The position numbers were made by a program, and so were the translations under genes. Positions 18,522 through 28,342 of a stretch of DNA of 64,000 nt are shown one piece after another. The stretch is taken from contig NC_015636.1 of the NCBI RefSeq assembly GCF_000179575.2, forward strand, positions 1,465,495 through 1,529,494, written 5' to 3'. The DNA comes from Methanothermococcus okinawensis IH1. GTDB lineage: Archaea; AGJL01; Methanococci; Methanococcales; Methanococcaceae. The notes under the pieces are model-generated. The model was not told where the DNA came from. It searched no databases and worked only from the letters and a program-made list of their open reading frames with translations. How positions within the stretch are numbered: position 1 is the first letter of the stretch; each line of letters opens with the position of its first letter.

Positions 18522-19910
18522 TTATTTCTTAGGAAGGTATTTTTCAATTAACTCATCTGGAACTCTCTTTAATTCCTCTCTTGGTAATATTGTCAATAAT
18601 TCCCATACTATATCCAATGTTTCCTCGATACTTCTATCTTCATCTTTTCCTTGCTGGACAAATTTCTTTTCAAATTCCTCTGCAAGTTTTAAATATGCCC
18701 TATCCCTCTCGGTAAGTGCCTCTTCACCAACAACGGCAACAAGGTCTCTTAAACTTCTACCTTCTGCATAAGCCGCATATACCTGACTTATAACTTTTGA
18801 ATGGTCTTCTCTTGTTTTGCCTTCTCCTTGTCCATTTCCTGCCAATCTTGAAAGTGATGGAAGAACATCAACTGGTGGGTATATACCTTTCCTGTTGAGC
18901 TCTCTTGAAAGAACTATCTGACCTTCTGTAATATATCCTGTTAAGTCAGGAATTGGGTGGGTAATATCATCGTGTGGCATTGTTAAGATAGGTATCTGTG
19001 TAACTGTTCCTTCTCTTCCTTTAACTCTTCCTGCCCTTTCGTAGAGTGTAGCAAGGTCTGTATACATGTAACCAGGATAACCTCTTCTTCCTGGAACCTC
19101 GTTTCTTGCTGCTGCAATTTCCCTTAAAGCTTCACAGTAGTTTGTAATATCTGTTAAAATAACTAAAACGTGCATACCTTTTTCATAGGCAAGGTATTCT
19201 GCTGTTGTTAATGCAATCCTTGGTGTAAGGATTCTTTCAATGGCTGGGTCATCTGCAAGGTTGATATATACCACTGCTTTTTCAAGAGCTCCGGTTCTTT
19301 TGAATTCTTCCATAAAGTAATTTGCTTCCTCTGCTGTAATACCCATAGCTGCGAATACAACCGCAAACTGTTCTCCCTCTCCTCTAACTTTTGCCTGTCT
19401 TGCAATCTGTGCTGCTAAAAGGTTGTGAGGAAGACCTGAACCTGAGAATATAGGTAACTTTTGACCCCTAACAAGCGTATTTGTTCCATCTATTGTGGAG
19501 ATACCTGTCTGAACAAAGTCGTTTGGGTTTCTTCTTGAAACAGGGTTTAATGGGTATCCGTTAATGTCAAGTTTTTTCTCAGGTATAATTTCAGGACCGC
19601 CATCAATTGGTTTTCCAGCACCGTTAAATATCCTACCAAGCATTTCAGGAGATACTCCGATTTTTGCAGTTTCTCCTGTAAATCTTACTCTTGTTTCACT
19701 TGTGTTCAGTGCTGTTGTTCCCTCGAAAACCTGAACAACTGCAATATCTTCTCTTGCTTCTAAAACCTGTCCAGTTCTTTTTTCTCCATTAGGGCATGTA
19801 ATATTTACAATTTCTCCATAAGCTACTCCTTTAATACCTTCCACTACCATCAATGGACCGGCAACACTTGATACTGATGTATATTCTATGTTCTTTTCCA
19901 AAGCATCCAT
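18522..19910 (-). CDS. atpB: A-type ATP synthase subunit B
   Basis: Subunit B is the non-catalytic nucleotide-binding subunit of the A3B3 head. I chose the ATG at 19910 ([13 protein letters not shown]), directly after the strong site GGAGGGTTATAT; the longer frame adds 19 residues unlike the family. The 462-residue protein shows [32 protein letters not shown] and [11 protein letters not shown] where the catalytic subunit has a P-loop. It also has [16 protein letters not shown] and [18 protein letters not shown]. It lies between atpA and atpD. Confidence 0.97.
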   Translation of the reverse strand: MDALEKNIEYTSVSSVAGPLMVVEGIKGVAYGEIVNITCPNGEKRTGQVLEAREDIAVVQVFEGTTALNTSETRVRFTGETAKIGVSPEMLGRIFNGAGKPIDGGPEIIPEKKLDINGYPLNPVSRRNPNDFVQTGISTIDGTNTLVRGQKLPIFSGSGLPHNLLAAQIARQAKVRGEGEQFAVVFAAMGITAEEANYFMEEFKRTGALEKAVVYINLADDPAIERILTPRIALTTAEYLAYEKGMHVLVILTDITNYCEALREIAAARNEVPGRRGYPGYMYTDLATLYERAGRVKGREGTVTQIPILTMPHDDITHPIPDLTGYITEGQIVLSRELNRKGIYPPVDVLPSLSRLAGNGQGEGKTREDHSKVISQVYAAYAEGRSLRDLVAVVGEEALTERDRAYLKLAEEFEKKFVQQGKDEDRSIEETLDIVWELLTILPREELKRVPDELIEKYLPKK

Positions 19911-20020
19911 ATATAACCCTCCTTTATTTTTAATGTTATATACTATAATAATGTTAAAAATATTCAAAATAAATAATTAATATGGTAAATATTAAATATT
20001 ATTGTAAGTTTTTACATTAA

Positions 20021-21781
20021 TTACATTAATGAACCTAATTCGCTATCTATTTTGTTTATAATTTCAGGAGCATTTTTATTTAAGAATTCATCTTCTGGAA
20101 CATATTTCATTTTAGCTATGTCTCCTTTAACAGATACTTTTGAAATTTCTGCTGGGTCTGCTCCTTTTGAAACAGCTTCCAATGCCTTGTTGTAGAATGT
20201 CATGATTACTTTTAACATAGTATATTGTTTCATTGGAGAACAATAACTATCTATCTCGTTAAAAGCATCTTGTTGTAAGAAATCCTCTCTAAGCATTCTT
20301 GCAACTTCCAATATAACTCTTTCCCTATCTGGAAGTGCATCAGGACCAACTAACTGAACGATTTCTTGCAATTCTGCTTCTTTCTGCAATAGATTCATAG
20401 CTTCGTCTCTTAATTCTCTCCAGTCAGCTCCCGTATTTTGTTTCCACCATTCCGAAATATCATCCAGATATAAGGAATAACTCTGCAACCAGTTAATAGC
20501 AGGGAAGTGTCTCCTTCTTGCAAGATTAGCGTCTAATGCCCAGAATACCTTAACAATTCTCAATGTATTTGAGGTAACTGGCTCTGAGAAGTCCCCACCA
20601 GGTGGTGAAACAGCACCAACAATACATATAAATCCTTGTTTTTCATCCTTACCTAAACATTCAACCCTTCCTGCTCTTTCATAAAACTGTGCCAATCTTG
20701 AAGCAAGGTATGCAGGATAACCTTCTTCCCCAGGCATTTCTTCCAATCTTCCTGAAATCTCCCTCATAGCCTCTGCCCATCTTGATGTGGAATCAGCCGT
20801 TAGAAGAACACCATATCCCATATCTCTGAAATATTCTGCAATTGTAATTCCAGTATAAACCGATGCCTCCCTTGCTGCAACAGGCATATTTGAGGTATTT
20901 GCAATTAAAACTGTTCTGTCCATCAATTTATTTCCTGTTTTAATATCATCTAAATGTGGGAATTCTTCAATTACCTCAGTCATTTCGTTTCCTCTTTCCC
21001 CACATCCGATATATACTACAACATCTGCATCTGCCCATTTTGCCAACTGGTGCTGTGTAACTGTTTTACCACTTCCAAATGGTCCAGGAATTGCTGATGC
21101 ACCACCTTTTGCAAGACCAAAGAAGGTATCTTCTACTCTCTGTCCTGTCACCAATGGAATAACAGGTGGTAATTTTTCTTTATAAGGTCTTGGTTTTCTT
21201 ACAGGCCATTTTTGCATCATTATAATTTCTTTTTCTTCACCATCTTCTGTTTCAACTACGGCAACAGTTTCTTCAATAGTAAAACTTCCTGATTTTATTT
21301 CTTTAATTTTTCCTTTTACTCCAACGGGAACTAATATTTTATGGATAATGGACTTTGTTTCTGGGACTGTCCCAATAATATCTCCTTCCTCAACATAATC
21401 TCCAACTTTTACAGTTGGTGTGAAGTCCCATTTTATGTCCCTAGGTAATGAAGGAACACTAACTCCCCTTGGTATAAATATATCGCCTGTTTCGGATTCA
21501 ATTGCTGTTAATGGTCTCTGGATACCATCATACATAGCCCTTAACATACCAGGTCCAAGCTCTACTGACAACGGAGCTCCTGTACCTTCAACTGGTTCTC
21601 CTGGTTTCATGCCTGAGGTTTCTTCATAAACCTGAATAATTGCTTTATCATTTTGCAATTGAATAATTTCTCCTGTTAATCCTTCTTCACCTACTTTAAC
21701 AACCTCATACATCTGAGCTCCTTTCATACCTTCGGCTACAACAACAGGACCTGCTATTTTTATAATTTTGCCTGATACCAT
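20021..21781 (-). CDS. atpA: A-type ATP synthase subunit A (catalytic)
   Basis: Subunit A carries the catalytic ATP sites of the A1 head. The 586-residue protein has the beta-barrel N-terminus ([18 protein letters not shown]) and the long non-homologous insert at about 115-190 typical of A/V-type catalytic subunits. The P-loop is [17 protein letters not shown], the Walker B region [15 protein letters not shown], the catalytic-Glu region [12 protein letters not shown], and [15 protein letters not shown] follows. No intein is present, unlike some thermophilic archaea. Two GAGCTC sites lie near the 5' end. Confidence 0.98.
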   Translation of the reverse strand: MVSGKIIKIAGPVVVAEGMKGAQMYEVVKVGEEGLTGEIIQLQNDKAIIQVYEETSGMKPGEPVEGTGAPLSVELGPGMLRAMYDGIQRPLTAIESETGDIFIPRGVSVPSLPRDIKWDFTPTVKVGDYVEEGDIIGTVPETKSIIHKILVPVGVKGKIKEIKSGSFTIEETVAVVETEDGEEKEIIMMQKWPVRKPRPYKEKLPPVIPLVTGQRVEDTFFGLAKGGASAIPGPFGSGKTVTQHQLAKWADADVVVYIGCGERGNEMTEVIEEFPHLDDIKTGNKLMDRTVLIANTSNMPVAAREASVYTGITIAEYFRDMGYGVLLTADSTSRWAEAMREISGRLEEMPGEEGYPAYLASRLAQFYERAGRVECLGKDEKQGFICIVGAVSPPGGDFSEPVTSNTLRIVKVFWALDANLARRRHFPAINWLQSYSLYLDDISEWWKQNTGADWRELRDEAMNLLQKEAELQEIVQLVGPDALPDRERVILEVARMLREDFLQQDAFNEIDSYCSPMKQYTMLKVIMTFYNKALEAVSKGADPAEISKVSVKGDIAKMKYVPEDEFLNKNAPEIINKIDSELGSLM

Positions 21782-21899
21782 ACTTTTTCACCTCAATATC
21801 TCCATATATTTAGCTAATTTAAGCTAATAAGTATATTAAGTTTTAATATTTAATATTTTTAATAAGTTTTAAGCTTTTTAATATGCTTTTAATTTTTAT

Positions 21900-22199
21900 T
21901 TATTTAAGTTCAATACCCACAGCTTTTCTTACTAATTCTTTAACAGGGTCATTTTCTCTAACAATTGGTCCATTTTTATCTGGAACTTCTACAACAAATT
22001 TATTTAATTTGGAGAGCTCATCCCTTATGGATTCACCTATTTTTTCAGGAATTATAATCAATCCAATGTCCTCTCTACTACTGAGTTTTTTAAGAGCATC
22101 TATTGCCTCATTGTTATTTTTAACCTCATAAACATCTACGAGACCAGCTAATCTAAACCCAATAGTCATATCAAGGTCTCCAACTACACCTATTTTCAT
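21900..22199 (-). CDS. atpF: A-type ATP synthase subunit F
   Basis: Subunit F is a small CheY-like stalk subunit that binds subunit D and can modulate ATP hydrolysis. The 99-residue protein has the family order GVVGDLDMTIGFRLAGLVDV, the middle IGLIIIPEKIGESIRDEL and C-terminal FVVEVPDKNGP followed by RKAVGIELK. Its ATG lies 30 bases downstream of the frame-restored end of atpC (22229). Length is normal. Confidence 0.94.
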   Translation of the reverse strand: MKIGVVGDLDMTIGFRLAGLVDVYEVKNNNEAIDALKKLSSREDIGLIIIPEKIGESIRDELSKLNKFVVEVPDKNGPIVRENDPVKELVRKAVGIELK

Positions 22200-22228
22200 A
22201 ATATCCCTTTAATATTTTCTTTAATTTA

Positions 22229-22301
22229 TTATGCCATAAGTAAGTCCCTTATTTGGTTTGAAGAGAGTCCTTCCATCTTTCCTTTTATAATTATTTTTAA
22301 A
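22229..22301 (-). other. Out-of-frame C-terminal tail of atpC
   Basis: In the minus-strand frame next to the atpC stop, codons read LKIIIKGKMEG and then LSSNQIRDLLMA before TAA at 22229-22231. This is the conserved end of archaeal subunit C (helix with Lys/Gly, then L-S-x-x-x-I-R-x-L-L). It shows that the present stop at 22297 is not the ancestral one. The segment contains an in-frame Met but no ribosome site, so it is unlikely to be a separate gene. Confidence 0.8.
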
Positions 22302-23382
22302 TTTTTATTTCCTGCTCTTTTGAAGTTATTAATCCAATTATTGGTCCAACGCCAAATGGCTGTCTAAGGGATAATTTTTTGCCGACCTTTGCAACATATT
22401 TATCAAGAGCCTTCTCAAATACATACACACTTTTGGTTTTTTCATATTCTTCAAGGTTTTCTGAAATTATATCTCCATATTTTGTGCCTTCCAATGAACT
22501 TATTATTCCTTCAATGGATTCAGATTCAGCGAGCTCCTTTAACTTCCATGGTGCGAGCTCATACCCAACATTTGATATGTAGTTTAAAATATCCTCTGAG
22601 GATAACCCATCAGCTTTTCCTCTCAAAATTACTTTTAAGTTTTCAATATCAACTATTGCCCCAATAAATTCTTTAAATATGTCTTCATTGGTTCCTTCTG
22701 TGCCTACGGATTTCCAGAGATTTTCGAGGATATATTTATCCAATGCAAGTTCAAATGGAATTAACTTACCTGTTTGTTCATAATTTGCAGCTTCATTTGA
22801 CAATATTTTTGAATATTCTGTGCCTTCTAAACCATTTAATAGTTCTTCAATGGTTTTTGTTTCGCATAATTCCCTTAACTTGTTTTCTGGTATTGTTCCC
22901 AATGGAATAAGTAATTTAAAAGTTTCTTCTGCATTTAATCCAACATATTTAGCTCTTAAAAGTGTTTTAATATTTTTAACATCAAACTTTTTTTCAAATA
23001 ATGATAATATTTTCTTTGATTTACTTGGAGACATCTCCGAAAGTGTTTGATAAACATGTGCCATGTGAGTATTCAATGCCTTTTCAATGCCCATAGCATC
23101 ATTGGAGGCATCTGTAATATAAGGAGCATAATCGGTATCTTCCAATAATCCTATCAATTCGGTTATTCCAGCGGATTCTATTAATTCATTTAATTTATGT
23201 TCATCCAACAATCTGGATTCCATGCTTCTTACTCTTGCATTAACATAAGCGAATGGAGCATTCTCCATTAAATATTTTATTAAATATATGATTACTACCA
23301 AAAATATTACAATACCTGCCAATACAAGCAATATTATAAATATATTGGAAGGCAATCCAGCAATTATTTGACCCATATCCAT
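22297..23382 (-). CDS. atpC: A-type ATP synthase subunit C, C-terminus lost by apparent frameshift
   Basis: Subunit C couples the central stalk to the K-ring in the archaeal ATP synthase. The 361-residue frame has an N-terminal hydrophobic segment (about residues 10-35) and three similar helical repeats (LNELIESAGITELIGLLE; LRELCETKTIEELLNGLE; LKELAESESIEGIISSLE), each followed by (D/E/K)xxxY(A/S/G)xxI. It ends too early, in KEQEIKI. Adding one A to the A5 run at 22302-22306 restores EIKNLKIIIKGKMEG and GLSSNQIRDLLMA, the typical subunit C ending, stopping at 22229 for 384 residues. The context says the subunit is essential, so sequence error, recoding or tolerated truncation must be distinguished. 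Confidence 0.9.
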   Translation of the reverse strand: MDMGQIIAGLPSNIFIILLVLAGIVIFLVVIIYLIKYLMENAPFAYVNARVRSMESRLLDEHKLNELIESAGITELIGLLEDTDYAPYITDASNDAMGIEKALNTHMAHVYQTLSEMSPSKSKKILSLFEKKFDVKNIKTLLRAKYVGLNAEETFKLLIPLGTIPENKLRELCETKTIEELLNGLEGTEYSKILSNEAANYEQTGKLIPFELALDKYILENLWKSVGTEGTNEDIFKEFIGAIVDIENLKVILRGKADGLSSEDILNYISNVGYELAPWKLKELAESESIEGIISSLEGTKYGDIISENLEEYEKTKSVYVFEKALDKYVAKVGKKLSLRQPFGVGPIIGLITSKEQEIKI

Positions 23383-23427
23383 TTAGAATCACCTTTAAGT
23401 TATAAATAAATCTTATAATCACCTCCC

Positions 23428-24038
23428 TTAGAATAACAATTCTGCAACCTTTGCCCTTATGGATTCCAGATTTCTTTCAAATACTGATTCCAAACTATTA
23501 TCGCAGACTTTCAAGTTATCGGCTGTTTTTACTATACATCCTCCTATGATATCCACAGGAGCTCCTTTTTTCAATATTGTAGATTTTTTTAACCTATCTT
23601 CCATTTCTTTTTCAATAGCCCATAATGTTGAATCGTCAATCAATCCAAGGTCTTTTTCATTTAATTCTAAAACTACCTCTCCTCCTCCGACTGATATTAT
23701 ACCTTCTATTATGAGTTTTAATAATTTGTCTTTATAATCATCTTTTTGAGGTAATTTTATTAAATCTTCTTTTAATTTTTCGATAGCCATATTAATTATT
23801 TTTCTCTTTCTTCAAGCATTTTTTTCTTAGAATTTAATCTTGCTTCTGCAATTATTCTATTTTTAACCATTTCAGCTTCTTTTTCTCCTTTTTTGAGAAT
23901 ATTTTGCTTTTTTATTTCTGCTTCACTTTTTGCCTTTTCTAAAATGGAATTAGCTTCCTTCTGAGCTTCTGATTTGATTTCATCTGCTGTTTTTTGTGCA
24001 TCATCTAATATTTTGGAAGTTATTTTATCTGCTCCCAT
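23428..24038 (-). CDS. atpE: A-type ATP synthase subunit E, split by apparent -1 frameshift
   Basis: Subunit E forms the peripheral stalk (EH heterodimer) of the A-type ATP synthase. Here it lies in two frames. 23796-24038 encodes an 80-residue Ala/Glu/Lys-rich helix ([20 protein letters not shown]... to LEEREK), and 23428-23790 encodes the 120-residue globular end with [17 protein letters not shown]. One extra A in the A5 run at 23799-23803 would join them as [15 protein letters not shown] into 203 residues, the usual family length. The second part has a Met (MAIEKL) but no ribosome site. Same defect type as in atpC, the next gene. Confidence 0.88.
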
Positions 24039-24105
24039 GTTTTTCCACCTTATGATAGATAATATCGATTATTTAAAAAATTAAAATTAAAAATTTTTAA
24101 TATAT

Positions 24106-24774
24106 TTAGAACATAATTCCAAGCATAATTAAGATTGCTATTAACAAACCGAATATAGCGAATGTTTCTGGCATAACTGCTAAAACAAGACCTTTACCCA
24201 TAGCATCTGGATCTCTTGCAGTAGCTCCAATAGCACCTGCTGCTGTAATACCCTGTCCAATACCTGAAAGACCAGCAAAACCAACTGCAAGACCTGCACC
24301 AAGGGCAGCTATTGTAGTAACACCTGCTCCACTAAATACTCCAACTAATAAAAGGATTGATACTAACAAACCATAGATAGCCTGTGTTTCTGGAAGAACT
24401 GAGAAAACCATAGCTTTACCAAATATTCCCTCATCTTCTGCAACAGCCCCAAGACCTGCTGATGATGCTATACCTTGACCAATTGCTGACAAACCTGCCA
24501 AACCTGTTGCAACTCCTGCACCTAACATAGCCCATTCTGGTGCTGTTTTAAACACGAACAATATAAGGATTGCTACAAGGAATCCGTAAAGACCCTGTGT
24601 TTGTGGCAATGCCTGGAATACGATTGCAGTACCAAACTTATTTGGGTCCTCTGCAACAACTCCTGCACCGCTTGCTCCTGTAATACCTGCACCAATACCA
24701 GAACCTAAACCTGCTATACCTACTGCTAAACCTGCTCCAACGGCTCCAAGGAATAATGGGTTTTCAAATACCAT
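24106..24774 (-). CDS. atpK: A-type ATP synthase subunit K, triple-hairpin rotor subunit
   Basis: Subunit K forms the membrane rotor ring. The ATG at 24774 (MVFENPLFLG) follows GGTGATAAGA. The 222-residue protein is a threefold repeat of a two-helix hairpin, six membrane segments in all. The ion-binding carboxylate is present in hairpins 2 and 3 (LPETQAIYGLL and MPETFAIFGLL) but hairpin 1 has Gln instead (LPQTQGLYGFL). Hairpins 2 and 3 also carry Gln in the first helix (GIGQGI). The Gln and Glu-Thr pattern is compatible with Na+ coupling (inference). Triplication with one inactive site is known in M. jannaschii. Confidence 0.95.
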   Translation of the reverse strand: MVFENPLFLGAVGAGLAVGIAGLGSGIGAGITGASGAGVVAEDPNKFGTAIVFQALPQTQGLYGFLVAILILFVFKTAPEWAMLGAGVATGLAGLSAIGQGIASSAGLGAVAEDEGIFGKAMVFSVLPETQAIYGLLVSILLLVGVFSGAGVTTIAALGAGLAVGFAGLSGIGQGITAAGAIGATARDPDAMGKGLVLAVMPETFAIFGLLIAILIMLGIMF

Positions 24775-24934
24775 TCTTATCACCTTTTTTATTCTCTTAT
24801 TTTTCTTTTTTATTTTATTTTTATTTATTATTTTTTTCTTTTACTTCCTTTTAGATGGTTTTAATTTAGAAACATTATTTTATTTATAGGCGTTATAACT
24901 CTATATTATTGTTATTCTTATTTTATTTATTATA

Positions 24935-27013
24935 TTATTGCATTGTATATTCTCTTTTGGCTTTGAAAGGATTGAACTTTTTACCTCCTCCTTCATAGAA
25001 CTGACCAAAGAATTCCACATAATGCAATCTAAGGGAATGTATGAATGCACCAAGTCCATTCATTACAAAGTTAAATGAATGACCCAATATAAGCACAATT
25101 ATTGCGAGTATTATACCAATTATTGGAACACTATCCCCAAGTAATTTAGCCATGATATTCACAGCCATTGCAAGACCACCAGTAGCTAAACATAAAGCTA
25201 AAAGCCTTGCATAAGATAAAACATTACCTAAGAATCCAGTAATGTCCATCCATCCAAGAGCTCCGGTAATTGCTCCTCCTTCTTTATAACCTTTATACAT
25301 ACAACAAACTACTGTCAATAATACAGCACCAAGTATAACTCCGCCTCCCATTAAGGTAGCACCACCAACTGCTATGGCAATACCTACTATAAGGGCGATT
25401 ATTAACAATATCCATATACCTTGGCTTAAAAATGCCTCTCCAAATCCTTCTTTCAATGACTCTTTGAAACCAACGCATAATCCAATAAATAAATGCAATA
25501 TACCTACTGCAATTGAAAAGACCAATATTGTTATTGGACCGTTGTTTATGGATATTCCAAACAAATTAAGCAATGGATTATTTTCTCCAATGTATAAACT
25601 ACTTCCAAAGGTATTTACCAATGCATAAGGTGTTTTAAATATGTCAAATCCTAAAAACTCGTTTGCAAAATCTCCCAAATAACCTCCTGTTATAATACCA
25701 ATAATTATGGTAGAGACGCCTGCAAGTGTTAATATATATCCAAGATTGTGAGCTCCCATACTAGTTTTCCCAAGTCTCTTCCAAACAGCAAGTCCAATAA
25801 TTGTCAATAAAAGACCATAAACAGCATCTGTAAGCATAATCCCATAGAATAATAAAAATCCTGGGACTATTAACATAGTAGGGTCCACTTCATTATATTT
25901 TGGTGGAGCATACATTTCGGTTAGCATTTCAAATGGTTTTATAGACTTTGGATTATCTAACATCACAGGGATTTTTTCCTCAGGTTCATCAGGTTCTGCT
26001 ATCTCAACAACGGCATAACCTTCTGATGCGTTCTCAATAATTTCTTTTATTTTATTTGCATATTTCTTAGGAACCCATGCTTCCAATAAATATGTTCTTT
26101 TGGTTTTACCACAGTATGAATATGCCTCTGCTCTCTCCTTTTCAATTTCAAGTATTTCATGCAATACAAGTAATTCATCATACCATTTTTTTGATATGGC
26201 GTTTAATTTATCCAAAATAGAGCTTATTTCTTTTTCACATTCTGATAATTCTTTTTCAATTTTAGCTAGGTTCTCTTTCGGAGCTCCTTCAACATTGGAT
26301 ATTTCAAATCTTTCAAAGCCAGATTTTCTTAATTCTGCTCCAACAACATCTTTATATTCTTTCAATGTAGCTAAAATTAATGAAACTTTTTCCTCCTTAT
26401 CTTCACCGATAAAAGAACCGCCTTTAACAATTTCAACATAATCATTTGTTATATTTGATAGGTTATTTTCGAGCTCAGGCAAATTTTCTTTTGGAATCAA
26501 ACCTGAAACTATGTAAGTAAAGGGACCTTCTCCAATATATTTTAAATCTAAATCGAAATCAATAAGATATTTCAACTGTTTTTTTAACATTTGGAGATTG
26601 TTCTTTTTAGTTTCTAACTCAGATAATTTGTTAGAAGGTGCTTGCACTTCATTTTCTACATTATTTAAGGTAGTTTCTGCATAAGTTATCGCTTCCTCAG
26701 CTGATGAAAACGAAACTCTCTTTTTTTCAGGAATTACTGGGTTTAACAATTCTGAAAATCCCTTTTTTTCTTCAACTTTTACGCTGTCAAATAAATCGAG
26801 AATCCTTCCTATTTTTATTATTAATGACGATACATCCCTACCGTATTTTGCAGGTGATGACTGAGATAGAAGTGCAGCCCATTCAGGATTTTCGAGCTTT
26901 GGAGTTAAATCACATAACTCTACTAACCCGCTCTCATGGAGATTCCTTACAATAGAATCCATCTTTTCATCTAATATCACCGCTCTAACTTTATTCATCC
27001 TTGCGGGTTTCAC
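24935..27013 (-). CDS. atpI: A-type ATP synthase subunit I (membrane stator)
   Basis: Subunit I (the a-subunit equivalent) forms the ion channel facing the K-ring and anchors the EH stalks. The likely start is the GTG at 27013 (KPARMNKVRAVILDEK follows), five bases after AGGTGG; a GTG nine bases upstream overlaps that site. The 692-residue protein has a soluble N-terminal half with coiled coils (about 80-130 and 255-300) and a C-terminal half with about seven or eight membrane helices. The essential Arg is seen in LSYARLLALCLATGGLAMA. Followed by atpK. Confidence 0.96.
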   Translation of the reverse strand: MKPARMNKVRAVILDEKMDSIVRNLHESGLVELCDLTPKLENPEWAALLSQSSPAKYGRDVSSLIIKIGRILDLFDSVKVEEKKGFSELLNPVIPEKKRVSFSSAEEAITYAETTLNNVENEVQAPSNKLSELETKKNNLQMLKKQLKYLIDFDLDLKYIGEGPFTYIVSGLIPKENLPELENNLSNITNDYVEIVKGGSFIGEDKEEKVSLILATLKEYKDVVGAELRKSGFERFEISNVEGAPKENLAKIEKELSECEKEISSILDKLNAISKKWYDELLVLHEILEIEKERAEAYSYCGKTKRTYLLEAWVPKKYANKIKEIIENASEGYAVVEIAEPDEPEEKIPVMLDNPKSIKPFEMLTEMYAPPKYNEVDPTMLIVPGFLLFYGIMLTDAVYGLLLTIIGLAVWKRLGKTSMGAHNLGYILTLAGVSTIIIGIITGGYLGDFANEFLGFDIFKTPYALVNTFGSSLYIGENNPLLNLFGISINNGPITILVFSIAVGILHLFIGLCVGFKESLKEGFGEAFLSQGIWILLIIALIVGIAIAVGGATLMGGGVILGAVLLTVVCCMYKGYKEGGAITGALGWMDITGFLGNVLSYARLLALCLATGGLAMAVNIMAKLLGDSVPIIGIILAIIVLILGHSFNFVMNGLGAFIHSLRLHYVEFFGQFYEGGGKKFNPFKAKREYTMQ

Positions 27014-27073
27014 CAAAACCACCTTTAAATGTTATATTCCTATGCACTCATGCCATAATTTTTCTTATTTTTA

Positions 27074-27382
27074 TTAGAGTTCCAATACATCCTCTAATTT
27101 TAAAGACAGTATTTTTACTTTTGCAACAGATACAGTCTCATGTATTTTCTTTTCCTCTATTGCAACGATTTCATCTGCTTTTATCTTACCTTCTTCTTCA
27201 TTTTTTGATATTATTTCTTTAACCTTCTGTTCTGCCTCAGATACGGCATCAGATATTATTTTCTTACCTTCTTCGATGGCATTCAATTTTATCATTTCCG
27301 CCTCTTTCTTGGCATTTTCTATTAACTCAACAGCTTTATTTTCTGCATGCTTTATCTGTCTAATAGCGTCTATTGCAACCAC
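27074..27382 (-). CDS. atpH: A-type ATP synthase subunit H
   Basis: Subunit H pairs with E in the peripheral stalks. The 102-residue protein is one long helix rich in Glu, Lys and Ala (AENKAVELIENAKKEAEMI... IISDAVSEAEQKVKEIISK). A GTG start at 27382 is supported by the strong ribosome site AAGGAGGTAATCCT. It is the first gene of the operon atpHIKECFABD, 60 bases ahead of atpI. Confidence 0.93.
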   Translation of the reverse strand: MVAIDAIRQIKHAENKAVELIENAKKEAEMIKLNAIEEGKKIISDAVSEAEQKVKEIISKNEEEGKIKADEIVAIEEKKIHETVSVAKVKILSLKLEDVLEL

Positions 27383-27426
27383 AGGATTACCTCCTTAAAA
27401 ATGCTTAAACCATTCTTTAATTTATC

Positions 27427-27450
27427 ATATATATATAATTTTCTTTTTAA
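27427..27450 (-). promoter_or_regulatory. Probable ATP synthase operon promoter (BRE/TATA)
   Basis: Reading on the minus strand, an A-rich BRE-like stretch (AAAAAGAAAA) is followed by an alternating TATATATAT box, 45-60 bases upstream of the atpH GTG. It is the best archaeal promoter candidate in the 230-base gap between atpH and the DUF531 gene. The surroundings are A+T-rich, so the exact box is uncertain. Confidence 0.45.
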
Positions 27451-27615
27451 ATCTAATTATAATGAATAATCATTACAAATTTACTTATTTAAAATATTTA
27501 AAAAAATTAAGTACTAATAAATAAGTATTAATAAATTATTATTAAAAATTAAGTAATTAATATGCTATAATCAAATTTTAAGGTTATATTATTTTCTATA
27601 AGTATAGAAGTTATA

Positions 27616-28125
27616 TTATAAAAATTTTAGATATGTAGATATTACAGAAGGTATTGTAGCTATTGCAGTGCATGTTTCTAATGAAACCCTTTTTTCAGTT
27701 ATATCCAATTGATAATCACTTAGTTTAATAATATTTTTAGGAAGTCCATGCCTCCCGAGACCGACAAAAATCCCACAGGGTTTTTTTAGCAGGAGATTGG
27801 CTATTTCCCTTGGAGTTATTAATTTTCTTTCATCAGGTTTTGATGTGGTAATAATCGGTACTCCAAACTGAGCTCTGTATTTATCGATAATACTGAATCG
27901 GTTGTTATCAATTAATTCTTTCAAATATTCCCCTGAATTTCCTATGGTGGTTTCTATTGATAAAATATCTTCTTTTTTGCATGGAAAATCCATTATAGCC
28001 AGATTACAATTAAAAGCATAGCATATTGGTGCAGCCCTTGCTATTGCCCTTTTATGGGCTTCGTGCCATCTACTTTTATCGTAGGAATTGTATAATATCA
28101 AGGTCATTCTTTTCAAGTGTTTCAT
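27616..28125 (-). CDS. DUF531 family protein
   Basis: The 169-residue protein fits DUF531, an archaeal family of unknown function, possibly with a SPOUT-like fold. It has LILYNSYDKSRWHEAHKRAIA at the start, CYAFNCNLAIMDFP in the middle and GIFVGLGRHGLPKNIIKLSD near the end. The GxGRHGLP-like loop and the following hydrophobic C-terminus resemble nucleotide or SAM-binding knots (inference only). The start ATG follows GTGATATT; Met7 is the alternative. It lies upstream of the ATP synthase operon on the same strand but has its own spacer. Confidence 0.8.
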   Translation of the reverse strand: MKHLKRMTLILYNSYDKSRWHEAHKRAIARAAPICYAFNCNLAIMDFPCKKEDILSIETTIGNSGEYLKELIDNNRFSIIDKYRAQFGVPIITTSKPDERKLITPREIANLLLKKPCGIFVGLGRHGLPKNIIKLSDYQLDITEKRVSLETCTAIATIPSVISTYLKFL

Positions 28126-28342
28126 AATATCACATAAATTAAATACTTCTTTTCTAATTGAGCGATAATTTATCCCAATTATTTACTATCTCCACATATA
28201 ATTTCTAATTGTAAATTCTAATCGAAAAATATATATACCATATAGATAATTTTATTCTTGTTATTAATTTTATATTGAATAGTAATACCAAACTTTAAAA
28301 TAAAAAATTATTATAATAAAAAATAATATAAAAGGTGAGTTT

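Noticed and set aside
28126-28342. Cobalamin or nickel riboswitch before cbiM
   Set aside because: No B12-box or G+C-rich structured segment is visible in the A+T-rich spacer.
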